Positions 11,309 through 21,732 of a DNA stretch of 64,000 nucleotides are shown here, in pieces; within the stretch, counting starts at the first letter, position 1, and every line of letters begins with the position of its first letter. A program made the translations under genes and the position numbers. The notes under the pieces were generated by a model. That model did no database searches. It worked only from the letters and a program-made list of their open reading frames with translations, and was not told the DNA's origin. Source of the DNA: Sacculina carcini (taxonomy: Eukaryota; Arthropoda; Thecostraca; Sacculinidae); the NCBI GenBank assembly GCA_916048095.2, contig OU696573.1, positions 5,671,418-5,735,417 on the forward strand. Direction: 5' to 3'.

Positions 11309-12397
11309 TGTAACAAACAAAAAGAGACTAAAATATATTACTGACAGACGCGCGCGGGCATCACTGCCCCACGCGCGCCTACAAGACGTCACGCCACAAC
11401 CGCAGCTCAAACACAACTACTAGCTCACACCGTGTCACACGGGAGCACACACGGACACACATACACACGCACAGTCCTCACCCGCCGCAACAACCAATCA
11501 GCGGCGAGCCGGTCACTCGCTCGCCGCTGCGTGGCATGGACAATTCACAAACGCATACACACACACACACACACACATACCGAAACAACTACACACACTC
11601 GCTCACACACTCGCATGCCATACACAATAAAACCATACACGACCACACAGACACAATGAGACACTGACACACTCAGACACAAACTCACACACACACACAC
11701 TCTCTCACTGCACACGATCACACTACACCTCCACCTGTTTTTACAGAAACAAACTTAACTTAAGAACAGACAATACAAAAAACGTGAATCAAGCGAACCA
11801 ATAAAAAAAACCTGACTTGACGGCGGCCTCCGCCAGATGCACACATCTTGGCTGCGGCGAAGCACAACACGGCAGGCCCCAGCATCCACCACGCTCCCGC
11901 CTCGCCCGTGCTCCTCAGTGCTCCGCCGCAGCCTGCCGTCCTCTTCATCACCGGCTGCCGCAACAGGGCACAACACTTCGACCCCAGCACCCACTATGCT
12001 GCCGTCGACTCCAGTGCTCTTCAGCACCCTGCCGCAAACAGCCGGGATGTCTCCGTTCACGCAGGCCACGCCGTCGCCGTCGTTCGTTTCCTTCCTCCGG
12101 CCTCAGCAGCACCTCTCTCTCACCTGCCCTCCAGCACCAGCAGCCTCCACCAGCAATCTTCCAGGTTCCCGGCGACGAGCCCAACACCAGTGCAGGTGGG
12201 ACGACGAGCATCCCTCGGCCACAGCTCCTCCGCTGCCTCCTGCCGGCACCATGCTCTCCTGCCGTCCCCCTGCACACCAACCTGACACGCCGCCGAGCAC
12301 CTCCACCACGTCCTCCAGGCCGCTGCTAATACTGGAGGGTGTTATCTCTGCTGCTGAAGCCGGGTCGCAGACAAACAATACAGTTTCAAACAAAAAG

Positions 12398-12409
12398 GCC
12401 GAAATAGCT
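12398..12409 (-). promoter_or_regulatory. primer-binding-site-like 12-mer (tRNA-Phe 5' end type)
   Basis: On the minus strand AGCTATTTCGGC directly follows the LTR end ...CTACA. It is identical to the sites beside the LTRs at 23,041-23,052 and 56,402-56,413, although this element is non-coding. The complement GCCGAAATAGCT equals nucleotides 1-12 of metazoan tRNA-Phe. A degraded version (GGCCGAAATACC) sits beside LTR b at 11,292-11,303, and AGCT alone remains beside LTR d. Confidence 0.6.
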
Positions 12410-12987
12410 TGTAGAAAACATAAATCAACAAAGATATATTCAGACAGGCGCTCGTGGGGCATCACTGCCCCACGCGCGCCCACAAGACGTCACGCCACAA
12501 CCGCAGCTCAAACACAACTACTAGCTCACACCTTGTCACACGGGAGCACACACGGACACACATACACACGCACAGTCCTCACCCGCCGCAGTAACCAATC
12601 AGCGGCGAGCCGGTCACTCGCTCGCCGCTGCGTGGCATGGACAATTCACAAACGCATACACACACACACACACACGCATACCTAAGCTTGTAAAAGAAAC
12701 CAGAAACTAAAATATATTACAGACAGGCGCGCGTGGGCATCACCGCCCCACGCGCGCCTACCAGACGTCACACTCCGATCGCACCACAAACACGACTCTC
12801 GCTCACACCGTCACACACGGTAGCACAAACGGACACACACACACACACGCACAGTCCTCACGCACACCGCCACAACCAATCAGCGGCGAGCCGGTCAATC
12901 GCTCGCCGCTGCGGGTCATGCACACTTCATGAAACGCATACATACAAACACATCACCAAACAACGCAAACACGAACGCAAACGCGAA

Positions 12988-13036
<49 letters not shown>

Positions 13037-13098
13037 CACAGACACTCCAACGCGCTCACACACTCTCTCTCTCTCGCTCACAATCACACCACAGTTGA

Positions 13099-13670
13099 TC
13101 ATATTGTTTTGCTTCGATTTTACTGTGCAGAATTATATTAAGTATGATAAATTGTGTATTGTTGGAAACCAGCGCGAGATAGATAGGTGTCATGCACTAG
13201 AAAAACTTGTGATTCGAGTGAGTGTTTCCGGTGTTATGCTTGATTCCTTGTACTGTTCTCAACATCGTAATTTACAATATATTGCAAAAATATTGTGTGC
13301 ACCGCTGTAAATTTTCTTCTGAACAATAATTGTTTTGACAGAAATTCATCTACGATTAATTAGAAAGAAATTGAAGCAAAACATTCCAAATTGTACCGTG
13401 TATAGTGGTTGCATGTTTGTGTTTTGACTGGTTTATGCCTGTGTTGTTTTATAATATATTCAGTTGTTAGTTTTACAATTGTGTTTGAAGCTTTATATGT
13501 GGGCCACGTGATTTATCAAGTCAGTTGAGCCGGAATTCAAGTCAAACATCCGCACTAACACACAGGTTATAATAGCAACGCGTACCGCCCGTACGAGCCA
13601 ATAGCCTATGATCGGTGACGTCATACTTTGGTGAACGGGCCTGTAGTCTAGGTGGGGTTGAATCTAGGAG
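13099..13670 (+). pseudogene. P-like transposase tail, 3' region and terminal repeat
   Basis: 13,099-13,310 is an open stretch continuing the transposase relic broken by the LTR array. 13,310-13,600 is 3' non-coding sequence shared with 39,710-40,030. The end at 13,615-13,670 has GGTGACGTCATACTTTGGTG and CCTGTAGTCTAGGTGG. 13,671-13,760 holds another TGACGTCA and a short TTAGG-like run, with no gene. Confidence 0.55.
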
Positions 13671-13759
13671 GCATTGGTTAAGTTAGGTTAGGTATGACGT
13701 CATGTTTAGGCCACGCCCCCCTGTGGCGTCATATGTGTCACAAGGGCCTCCGGCCTACC

Positions 13760-15290
13760 ACTGATGTTATGCACAACTTAATCGTTGCCGCCAACGCTAC
13801 TCTGTTTGGATGCAGACACCTCTAAACTCATCGATTAGATGACGAATAGGCTCTGCTACCCCTTTTGTGTCGTTTATGACGAGAAAGAAGAATCTGTTTG
13901 GGCTGGTGCACGCATGAGTGTTGTTGAATCCTTTACGCATTTTGCACCACACTCAACAACGAGCTTAAAGTAGCACAGAAAATCGTTACCCAGCAGTAGC
14001 TAGGTTACATCGGCAATGACAAATTTTAATGGGTAGCTTCGTCTGAGGCTTTTCATCGCAATATCAATTCGGACCTCACCATGTGCAGTAATGGCTGCAA
14101 CGCTGGCCGATGGTAGCGTAACTGTGGTGAGCTGCAATTCCCAATTAATTACCCGCTGTGGTGATATTCAAACGACAGCTCCCGTGTCCACTACAAAAGT
14201 AATTGTGTCACAACAACAACAACAACAACAACAACAACATGTATTTGTTATAGCGCACCGAAGGGCTCGGGCGCGACACGATTATAACAGTTGGGAACAC
14301 GGAATACAAATAACAGGACAGATGCAAAAGAAGTGAACTACAAATATGCAATAAATGACAATAAATATAGAGACAAAATATGGGCAAAACATACAAAGCA
14401 GACGGACATGACGGACAAGACAACACGACTGAAACATAATGACAACACAACACAGCAAACACAACTCACCTTGGCTGCGGAGGAGTGGCAGACCCGGTGT
14501 CGCTTGGACCGAGAGCTGCCTCTCTAGTTTTCCGACGGACGTGTTGGGGAGGCTGCTTGATATGACAGCTGCATTTTGAGGATAGGCTGTTCGGACGGCC
14601 ACCGACATCATGGTTTTCTTGTGATGGCCGACTCGCCGTAATAATTATGCGCACGACAAACCTGCGGCCTCTGATTGTTGCAGAAAGGACGCGAAAAGGC
14701 GTTGCTCTTGAAGATGAGATACCGGTGTTCGTTGGCTGGAATCCACCGACAAACAAGGTGAATTCACGAGAGGAACAAATTCATCTTCCAGCGAATCAAT
14801 CTGGTTCTGCGACAAACCTAGTTGTGCTGCAAGAGCGGATGTGATAGCAGGCGGCAGCGACTTCGAAAATTTGTGCCGAACCAGCTCAACACCAGTGCCA
14901 ACACTGGCTGCAGTTCGCCGGATCTCTGAAAAAGCCGCTGATGGTCGGACCACTAGTGTCACTTTGGCGAGCAGATCTTCGAAGAGCTCAATCTTGGTCT
15001 TGGAGAACATACTTTGCAGGGCTTTTTTCAGATGTGAGTAGCTGTGTGATTTGCGGGATCAGCCGTGCGGTCAAATGCGGCGGCATTGCTGCAAAAGCAT
15101 GGAAATACCTGGTATCCTCAGCAGTAATTCTCGCCAGATGATATTGTGCATCCATATTGGCAATCCATCATTGCACCGAATCCGGGTTGAACTGTGGGGG
15201 GTTTACCGCCACCAATGCATCTGACAGGAATAGATTTATGGCTGTCTCTGAATCTTTTTTTGGCTGTGTCCTCTCGGGGCACCAATATGT
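13760..15290 (-). pseudogene. Ty3/gypsy gag-protease relic (element B)
   Basis: Minus-strand remnant. 14,645-15,290 in shifted frames reads as a gypsy-type Gag (for example LVRHKFSKSLPPAITSALAA, and DALVAVNPPQFNPDS at the N-terminal side). 13,760-14,200 reads as a retropepsin with active-site FVVDTGA and the C-terminal LLGNDF block. The two are separated by a LINE fragment at 14,211-14,467. Stops and frameshifts throughout. Its right edge abuts the envelope-like frame of element A at about 15,290. RT and integrase of this element are absent. Confidence 0.65.
14211..14467 (-). mobile_element. 5'-truncated LINE 3' end with (TTG)n tail
   Basis: On the minus strand this 257-bp piece matches the 3' UTR of the L2-like LINE at 37,389-37,644, including its terminal (TTG)n, here (CAA)n at 14,211-14,240. 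Retroposed LINE copies are commonly truncated at the 5' side in this way. It interrupts the gag-protease relic. No clear TSD was seen. Confidence 0.8.
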
Positions 15291-15292
15291 GG

Positions 15293-16474
15293 CTAGCTGG
15301 TCCACACAGCGAATGAAATGGATGCATCTGTGATAAAATCTTGTGTTTGATTTAAGAAAATGGTGAGAAGACAAGGTTGTCCATGAGCAGTGCTATAAAA
15401 TTGTTGACGAAAAGGATGAAAAGGAATTTTATTAGTTAGAAATCTAGGGATGGGTGGGTCTTCTTTGAATGCATATGAGGATAAATCGGAAGAAATAGCT
15501 AGAAATGTGTGTTTGGGGACTTGAGTCGAGATTTGTATTAATTGACTATTATAGTAAAATAGACTCGGCACATTAATGATTTCGTAGACGTCGTAAGCTG
15601 TGGCAGAGTTAGAAGGAGGAAAGCTGATGTGTAATATGAATCCTATAGCACGATTTATTACTCTTGTTGTTGTTAGTGAGCAATGGACCAAAGAATATAT
15701 ATTTGGAGTATCATTTATGTCAAAAGGTAAATTAACTGTCTTTGGCAATTTGTCGTTGATGGATTTTAATGTGGCTCGGTACGTGTGTAACGGCATTAGT
15801 GATTGAGATAATATACTTGCTTGCGCAAAAGTAATTTCTAACTTGAGCTGTCGAATAATGAAGCGAAGGTCCTTAATAGAGCTAAGAAAATGTATAAAGG
15901 CACCGTGAATTTGTTGGGTTATAAATATGAATTCTACTCGATCAGTCTGTGACTTATTTAATTCGTGTATTGCGTCGCCCATGTGATTGGCAATGTTAAT
16001 TAGCTTATTGATTGTTTCTCTATTTCTTTTGGTGTGGGTGGATACGTTTCCTAGAATCGTTAACGATTGATCAGATAAATGTAATACGTGCAGTTGTCTT
16101 GATTCCATTTCAGCCAGTCGGTGGACAATCTGTTCTACTTCGGTATTTGTAGCGGTACCAAATAACGAGGACATCATGTCTCTAACAAAAGGCAAGACGG
16201 AAAAACGTTTCGTTCGTACATGAGAAGGATCCAATAATCCTGACAATTCGAACTGTGTTCCTTCCACTTCATGATAAATATTATCAATATTTTCACTGTA
16301 TGAATCAAGCATATCGTAAATATATGTCCGATGACGATGGTTTTTAACGGGGCTCTGAGTCGTCCAATTTATTCCCTTTTCCCTTAACTCCTTTGCTTTG
16401 TATTGTAACGACCTCATATCATCTATTAATGTGCAGAGTTTAAATGACACATGAAACGTCCAAGCCGATTACGA
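15293..16474 (-). pseudogene. errantivirus/baculovirus F-like envelope, broken (element A)
   Basis: Open frame of about 390 codons downstream of a gypsy pol on the same strand. It has a furin-type RTKR (16,205-16,216) followed about 13 residues later by an LFGT block, the arrangement of F-type fusion glycoproteins captured by insect errantiviruses. The region after the site is long and helical-looking, as in the membrane-fusion subunit. The C-terminus stops at the junction near 15,290 before any membrane anchor. Upstream there is a stop at about 16,475. A likely 5' part with an ATG at 17,031-17,033 and a hydrophobic signal-like stretch lies beyond the solo LTR, in another frame. Not functional as it stands. 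Confidence 0.7.
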
Positions 16475-16514
16475 GCCGAAGGTAAGCCGTCCGAGCCGAA
16501 GGTAACACTCTGCC

Positions 16515-16809
16515 TGTAAAAGAAACCAGAAACTAAAATATATTACAGACGGGCGCGCGTGGGCATCACCGCCCCACGCGCGCCTACAAGACGTCACACT
16601 CCGATCGCACCACAAACACGACTCTAGCTCACACCGTCACACACGGGAGCACAAACGGACACACACACACACGCACAGTCCTCACGCACACCGCCACAAC
16701 CAATCAGCGGCGAGCCGGTCAATCGCTCGCCGCCGCGGGGCATGCACACTTCATGAAACGCATACATACAAACACATCACCAAACAACACAAACACGAAC
16801 GCAAACGCG

Positions 16810-16898
<89 letters not shown>

Positions 16899-16953
16899 CA
16901 CAGACACTCCAACGCGCTCACACACTCTCTCTCTCGCTCACAATCACACCACA
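16515..16953 (-). mobile_element. solo LTR of the 10.2-13.1 kb family, TSD CTGCC
   Basis: 439 bp, TGTAAAAG to CACACCACA, matching LTRs a and d of the array at 10,243-13,093 but with a longer CA run (about 16,813-16,893). Flanked by the perfect 5-bp duplication CTGCC (16,510-16,514; 16,954-16,958). It sits in the 5' part of the envelope-like region of element A. Confidence 0.9.
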
Positions 16954-17033
16954 CTGCCTTTGGGTAGGAAGAGCGGGTTGGTATTCAAAAAGGAAAATTG
17001 GAGCATGAATAGAAACAGGAATTGATGATCCAT

Positions 17034-18104
17034 ATTGTCCTATGCAAAAAATTACAATACTATTTCATTAGTATCAGGTGAAAGATGTTCTATTTTATCC
17101 GATTATTAACTTGAGCATTTCATGTTGTCTATTAATTATCATTTCAAATGCTCGTAACTTGAAAGATTTAGTTTTGTAATGACCTCGTTTCAAAGTTATG
17201 TACCATTATCACTAACAATGACTCGTGGACATGCATGTCGTGGAATAATATCTTCAATTAAAATTTTCGCTACTCTGTCAGTGGATTTTTCAGGAACAGG
17301 AAACGACACGGGAAAACCAGAGAATTGATCGACAATATTAATAAGAAATCTATTTTCTGTATGACTCATGGGGAACGGTCCACTACAATCAATCGATATA
17401 TTTTCAAAGGGATAGTGTGGAATTGACCTTTGTTGTAATGGCGGTTTGTGTTTCTGAAGCTTGCGAAGGTTGCATGTCACGCATTTAGTGACGTATTCTA
17501 GCACATTCTTGTACATGCCTGGCCAGTAGTATCTGGAGCGGAGTTTATGATATGTTTGATCGATACCGAAGTGACCACCTGAGAATCCGTCATGTGCTTT
17601 TTCAATGAAATGCTGACGTAGTGCAAGTGGAATACACAACTGTAGCACAGGATATCTATTACAATGATCGTTATCCGCCAAATGGTAGAGTAAATCGTCT
17701 TGCACGACGAATGATTTACTAGTTTGCTGTAATTATTATTGGTCATTTCTTGATTATTGAGAGTCGTTATAACGGAATTGCAATATTCATCCTCGTATTG
17801 TAGCTTCTTTATATATATTTCTCCGTTGAGAATTCCGTCGTAATTTTCTACTTCATCTTTTTCAAAGTTGGGACATGGTTCAATTTCTGCATTCAATTTT
17901 GCGCCCGCCCGAGAATAAGAATCAATAGCATTGACCTTGGCCGACTTAATTGGTAGTCGAGATAGAGCATCAGCAACTACATTCTTTGGCCCGGTGATAT
18001 GTTCAATTGTGCAGTCATATTCATCAAACATTATGGCTCATCGTTGAATTCGTGGATTGCGCATTTCTGACGTAAATAAATGGCGTAAAGGTTTGTGATC
18101 ACAA
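17034..18104 (-). pseudogene. Ty3/gypsy integrase N-terminal half and RNase H-integrase linker (element A)
   Basis: 17,196-17,705 carries an H2C2 zinc-binding block (HDGFSGGHFG then CVTCNLRK), the tract IDCSGPFP for the first catalytic Asp and VSDNGT for the second; a stop follows immediately. 17,498-18,031 in another frame holds the RNase H C-terminal string VVADALSRLP and the linker. Between 17,034 and 17,195 I see only fragmentary frames, so the third catalytic residue (Glu) is not found. Integration function is lost. Confidence 0.8.
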
Positions 18105-18956
18105 TTAATGGTGAATTCTGATGGTGAATTTTGATTCATACAAATATTGGCGGAACTTTTGACTTGAGTGAACTATCGCATACGCTTCTCTTGATATTAT
18201 TGGCCATTTTCTTTGAGTGTCATTTTCTTTGGACAGTTGTTGGGACAAATATTGTATTAATCGTTCGCCATCTCTTGTGCCTTGCGTTAACGTACTTTCG
18301 ACACCAGTATCAGAAGCATCGGTATATAATTTGAAGGGTTTTGTCATATCGGGATAAACTAACACTGGTGATTCAGTTAAAGCTGTCTTGAGTTTGTCAA
18401 AGGCGTCTTGACATACGTGAGTCCACTCAAAACGTGCGTGTTTTCGGGTAAGTAATGATAAGGGTTTTACTACTTCTGCAAATTTTTGGATGAATTGTCG
18501 ATAATAACTGGCGAGTCGTATGAATGACCGAATGTATTTTACTGTCGAAGGAGTAGCTAGTTTATGCAATGCCGAAATTTTGCCTATATCTGGTTTAATT
18601 CCGCGGTGAGAAGCAACATGTTCTAAAGAATTTATTTCTGGACGTATAAATTCGCACTTGGACTGTTTCAACTTGAGTATGGCTTTGCGCACACGATCAA
18701 ATACTGTATTTGAATGTTCCATATGTTCTTCGAACCACGGTGAAAATATAATTATATCATCCAAATAGGCTACGCAGAATTTGTATTGTATCCCATGAAG
18801 TAAGGTGTTCATTAATTCTGAGAATATCGATGGTGCACAGGCTAGACCGAAGGGCATATACTTCCACTCGTAGCTCCCAATAAAACATCTGAAAGCAGTT
18901 TTTTCTATTGATTCGTTGTGAACTGGGATTTGCCAATAGCCTGATTTTAAGTCAAG
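18105..18956 (-). pseudogene. Ty3/gypsy RT palm-RNase H (element A), split
   Basis: From LDLKSGYWQIP (RT motif A) through MPFGLACAPSIF and the catalytic YLDDIIIF to the RNase H start LYTDASDTGV. The N-terminal part of the same RT is at 23,546-23,830, because an LTR element with 5-bp TSD TCAAG was inserted directly upstream of motif A. If the insertion is ignored, the RT frame continues with the normal spacing and one nonsense codon. Confidence 0.9.
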
Positions 18957-19444
18957 TGTGACTTCAACGAGCACAAGAAAGAGGTGAAACGTCTATTCTG
19001 AAGTAAAGAGAAATAAAGAAAATGAGAACGATAAAAGCACTCGCATGCATAAACACTCGCAATTAACACCGCACACGATCACTCTCGCACTTCACACGCG
19101 CAAACACAATCACTCTCACCACTTCCCCGCAAGGTTAACACTTCCACGTCCAATCCTCACTCCACACTGCTACAAATATAGCCGCACACACTGACAGATG
19201 AAACCTTGCATCATCGAGCGGTATAATTACCAAGGACCCTTGCAAACTCACACACACGCTCTCTACCACACATGCACCCTCTCACCACGCATTCACAGAT
19301 ATACACCGGCTCGCGTGCAAGCAAGCATTTACATACACATCGCTGCAAGTGTGGCATACATACATACAGACATACAACAAAAACTGCAGCGCATCGATAC
19401 GAAAATCACCAATACAAGTCACAAGCTAAACACACAATACAACA
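18957..19444 (-). repeat. 3' LTR of the young element and polypurine tract
   Basis: In element orientation it starts TGTTGTATTGTG and ends GAAGTCACA. It is preceded (plus-strand 19,445-19,452) by the polypurine tract AAGGGGGA, the normal plus-strand primer. Open plus-strand frames inside (19,198-19,503) are LTR sequence, not genes. Confidence 0.9.
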
Positions 19445-19462
19445 TCCCCCTTGATCTCAACA

Positions 19463-20461
19463 TCAAAAAACGTAATCAGAGTGCCAGGACGGCGGGCGTC
19501 TAACACGATCGGAGCGCCTCACTGTCTGCTGAGAATTTTCAGTACTCTGGCGTTCACTGCGATTATCTTCAATCTCATCGTCTGATTCCTCATCGAACAG
19601 TCGGCGCACGTCCAGCACATGCCGTGGAACTCCATCAACTTCCACGTTGTTCATCGAAGCTGTACCCGTCACTCGACCGGTTGTCCATTTTGAAGTACAG
19701 CGTCCATCTGGAGGCTTAACCGCAACATATTCTCCGACATTGATCCGTCCAGAGCTGGGCGTGTTCACTGATTGATTTGTACTACGATCAGGGTATCTGA
19801 ATGCATATGTGTATATCATTTTTGCGGGTGCCGTCTTTCCGTCAGTGCCGTCACGTGCTGCTAGGTTGTACCAAAACGTCATTTCTATTGGGTCACTCCC
19901 GGATCTGGCTGACATCGCCTTTATCGTGCGATGCATCCGCTCAGCAATTCCGTTTCCAGAGGGTCTGTATGCTGCTCTATATCGCCGTTCAACAGTCCAT
20001 TGTCTGCACAGTTCCGCCAGTTGCACCGATCTGAAAGCGGGACTGTTATCCATGAGGATTTCCGAAGGCGGACCTCTCTCTACAAACACCTGTCTCATAT
20101 GCCTGCATATATCTGTGGCATTCTCTGACGCAATATCCCGCCAAATCGCGAATCGACTGGGGCCACAATCAATAATCGTGAGGTAAGTTTTACCCCGGAA
20201 ATGCGTCACGTCCAAAGCGAGTCGTAGCCAGTTCTGGGTAACACTCAAGCACCCAGGCACGTGTCTTACGGGTGCTGGATCGACCGTCCGACATTGTCGA
20301 CAGGCTTTAACTACAGATTGCACACTCTCCTTCTTCACCGATGGGTCAACCAGTCTGGCCAGGTACAATGTGCGGTCTACACCGAAATGGTGTCTCGCGT
20401 GCATTGTCTCAATGTCCACTGCCGATGCAACGCGGTCTCTGGTGAGCCACGATTTTGGCAC
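19463..20461 (-). CDS. integrase of the young LTR element
   Basis: 332 codons. HHCC-type zinc block (H around residue 20, CRQC near residue 55), then a DDE core: LDVTHF (Asp near 84), ILMDNSPAF (second Asp near 136) and NGIAERMHR (Glu near 172). A basic C-terminus follows. This is a Ty3/gypsy-type integrase core. The ATG at 20,461 is unlikely to be the real start: the frame should follow on from RNase H (ADA, then LTRVPKSW in relatives), and one base appears to be missing near 20,465. That makes this either a frameshift mutation or, less likely, a recoding site. Confidence 0.85.
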   Translation of the reverse strand: MPKSWLTRDRVASAVDIETMHARHHFGVDRTLYLARLVDPSVKKESVQSVVKACRQCRTVDPAPVRHVPGCLSVTQNWLRLALDVTHFRGKTYLTIIDCGPSRFAIWRDIASENATDICRHMRQVFVERGPPSEILMDNSPAFRSVQLAELCRQWTVERRYRAAYRPSGNGIAERMHRTIKAMSARSGSDPIEMTFWYNLAARDGTDGKTAPAKMIYTYAFRYPDRSTNQSVNTPSSGRINVGEYVAVKPPDGRCTSKWTTGRVTGTASMNNVEVDGVPRHVLDVRRLFDEESDDEIEDNRSERQSTENSQQTVRRSDRVRRPPSWHSDYVF

Positions 20462-20466
20462 CCTAG

Positions 20467-21699
20467 TTATGCATCGGCTTTGTTTCTCTCTGATGGAACG
20501 TATGTTACGCTAAGTTCCATAGCTAACTCAACCACAATATCCCTCACCACCGACAATCTCCTCTTCACCAGCATTTCCGTCATCCCAGCTACTTTGATTC
20601 GACGATCATCATCAAGGACACTTTTCAGCCATCGTAAAACTGTCACTGAATCTGTCATCACCTCTACACTTTTCAACTCCCACTTCAGAGCCATATTTAA
20701 ACCCTTTATCACCGCGTCTAGCTCACAAATGTTGATGTGTGCAGAGTCTTCTTTCTTCCCTAACCAAGAGCCATCTTCTACAATATCTCCCGCAATTTCG
20801 ATCGCCGCTCCAACTGCAATACTGCTAGCATCGCACCAAACACGCCCATTCTTGCAAGATGGTACGTAAAAGTATCCCTTCACCGCATCATCACACTTCG
20901 TCCTGTACAGAATGTCCTTCATCATACCCAATGCTCTTTCTCCTACGCTTTCATCCCATTTTTCTCCCTCAGCACTTCTCTTCACGAAACTACATGCTGT
21001 CCTTAGCCAGCCGCATACTGGATAATGTCCCAAGACTCTCCCACACACCGAAAACAACTCACGACGTGATATAGTTTCAACGCCACTTAGATCCGGTAGA
21101 TCATTTCCTCGACTGAACTTGAGTCTACCGTTGCGGTCCTCGTTTAGCGCTAAGCCAAACACTCGACCTCCTTTTAGATCTTCAGGTTCTTTTGCTTCAA
21201 GTCCATAGCGCAACAGGTGGTAGACAACATCTTTCGCCGGAACGACACTTTCGTCAACAATTATATCGTCGATGTAGCTTTCAGTACCATCGTTTACACG
21301 GTCGTCTTGAGCAAGCACCTCAGACATAATTTTTGTCATCATCTTCGGCGCTGAGCTCAGACCGAATCCCAATCTCGTGAGATAGAATACAGTATCATTG
21401 CAGACTACTCGTTGGTATGGCCACAGTAACTCATCTACCCTAATCTGCAAATAAGCAGATTTTAGGTCGACAAGTTTGAGGCGACCAGGGAGTCTTCTCC
21501 ACTTCCTCAATGCTTCAGTGCATGCTGGAGCATCTGCTCCCGGATGACTTTCTACGTGTCTATTTAATTCCCTAAAATCCATAACGGGTCTTACCTTTCC
21601 TTTACTCGCTTGCACAACCGCCATAATGGGCAGAATTCCTTTCCGATTTTTCTGGTCGTCACACTTCTTCAACCATCCCTTTTCTATCCAGCTTTCCAA
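20467..21699 (-). CDS. reverse transcriptase-RNase H of the young LTR element
   Basis: 410 codons. RT palm with LVDLKSAYLQI (motif A), TRLGFGLSSAPKMM, and YIDD at 21,265-21,276. RNase H follows, with VWCDASSIAVGA, ICELDA and MTDSV as candidate acidic positions and VPSERNKADA at the end. It is in the same frame as the protease upstream but separated from it by two stops (TGA at 21,730-21,732 and TAA near 21,718), which look like lesions because the older relative reads through this region. Confidence 0.88.
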   Translation of the reverse strand: MESWIEKGWLKKCDDQKNRKGILPIMAVVQASKGKVRPVMDFRELNRHVESHPGADAPACTEALRKWRRLPGRLKLVDLKSAYLQIRVDELLWPYQRVVCNDTVFYLTRLGFGLSSAPKMMTKIMSEVLAQDDRVNDGTESYIDDIIVDESVVPAKDVVYHLLRYGLEAKEPEDLKGGRVFGLALNEDRNGRLKFSRGNDLPDLSGVETISRRELFSVCGRVLGHYPVCGWLRTACSFVKRSAEGEKWDESVGERALGMMKDILYRTKCDDAVKGYFYVPSCKNGRVWCDASSIAVGAAIEIAGDIVEDGSWLGKKEDSAHINICELDAVIKGLNMALKWELKSVEVMTDSVTVLRWLKSVLDDDRRIKVAGMTEMLVKRRLSVVRDIVVELAMELSVTYVPSERNKADA

Positions 21700-21732
21700 C
21701 TCACTTTCTTAACTATCCCTGGTTTTTATTCA

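Larger units (their letters stand above)
10243..13093 (-). mobile_element. tandem array of a non-autonomous LTR element
   Basis: Order: LTR a 10,243-10,623, internal 10,624-11,308, LTR b 11,309-11,727, internal 11,728-12,409, LTR c 12,410 to about 12,680 (cut in its CA run), LTR d 12,689-13,093. The outside is flanked by the 5-bp duplication GTTGA (10,238-10,242 and 13,094-13,098). The LTRs begin TGTA, end ACA, and hold long CA runs. Orientation is minus: the PBS-like 12-mer lies left of LTR c, and purine-rich GGTGGAGG lies right of LTRs a and b. The internals are 680-690 bp and carry no retroviral domains. Confidence 0.75.
8411..13670 (+). mobile_element. P-like deletion derivative carrying an LTR array
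   Basis: Plus-strand copy: 5' region 8,411-8,935, tRNA-like piece 8,945-9,012, THAP relic 9,190-9,410, C-terminal transposase relic 9,470-10,237, then the LTR array 10,243-13,093 with 5-bp TSD GTTGA, then the rest of the transposase tail (13,099-13,310) and 3' region ending at about 13,670 with TGACGTCATACTTTGG and CCTGTAGTCTAGGTGG. The middle of the transposase gene is missing, as in the 1,926-2,920 copy. Confidence 0.65.

Noticed and set aside
15293-16450. Host membrane-fusion gene
   Set aside because: Directly downstream of gypsy integrase on the same strand, broken, and interrupted by an LTR.
16751-16954. Frame of repeated Val-Cys
   Set aside because: CA/TG dinucleotide run in a solo LTR.
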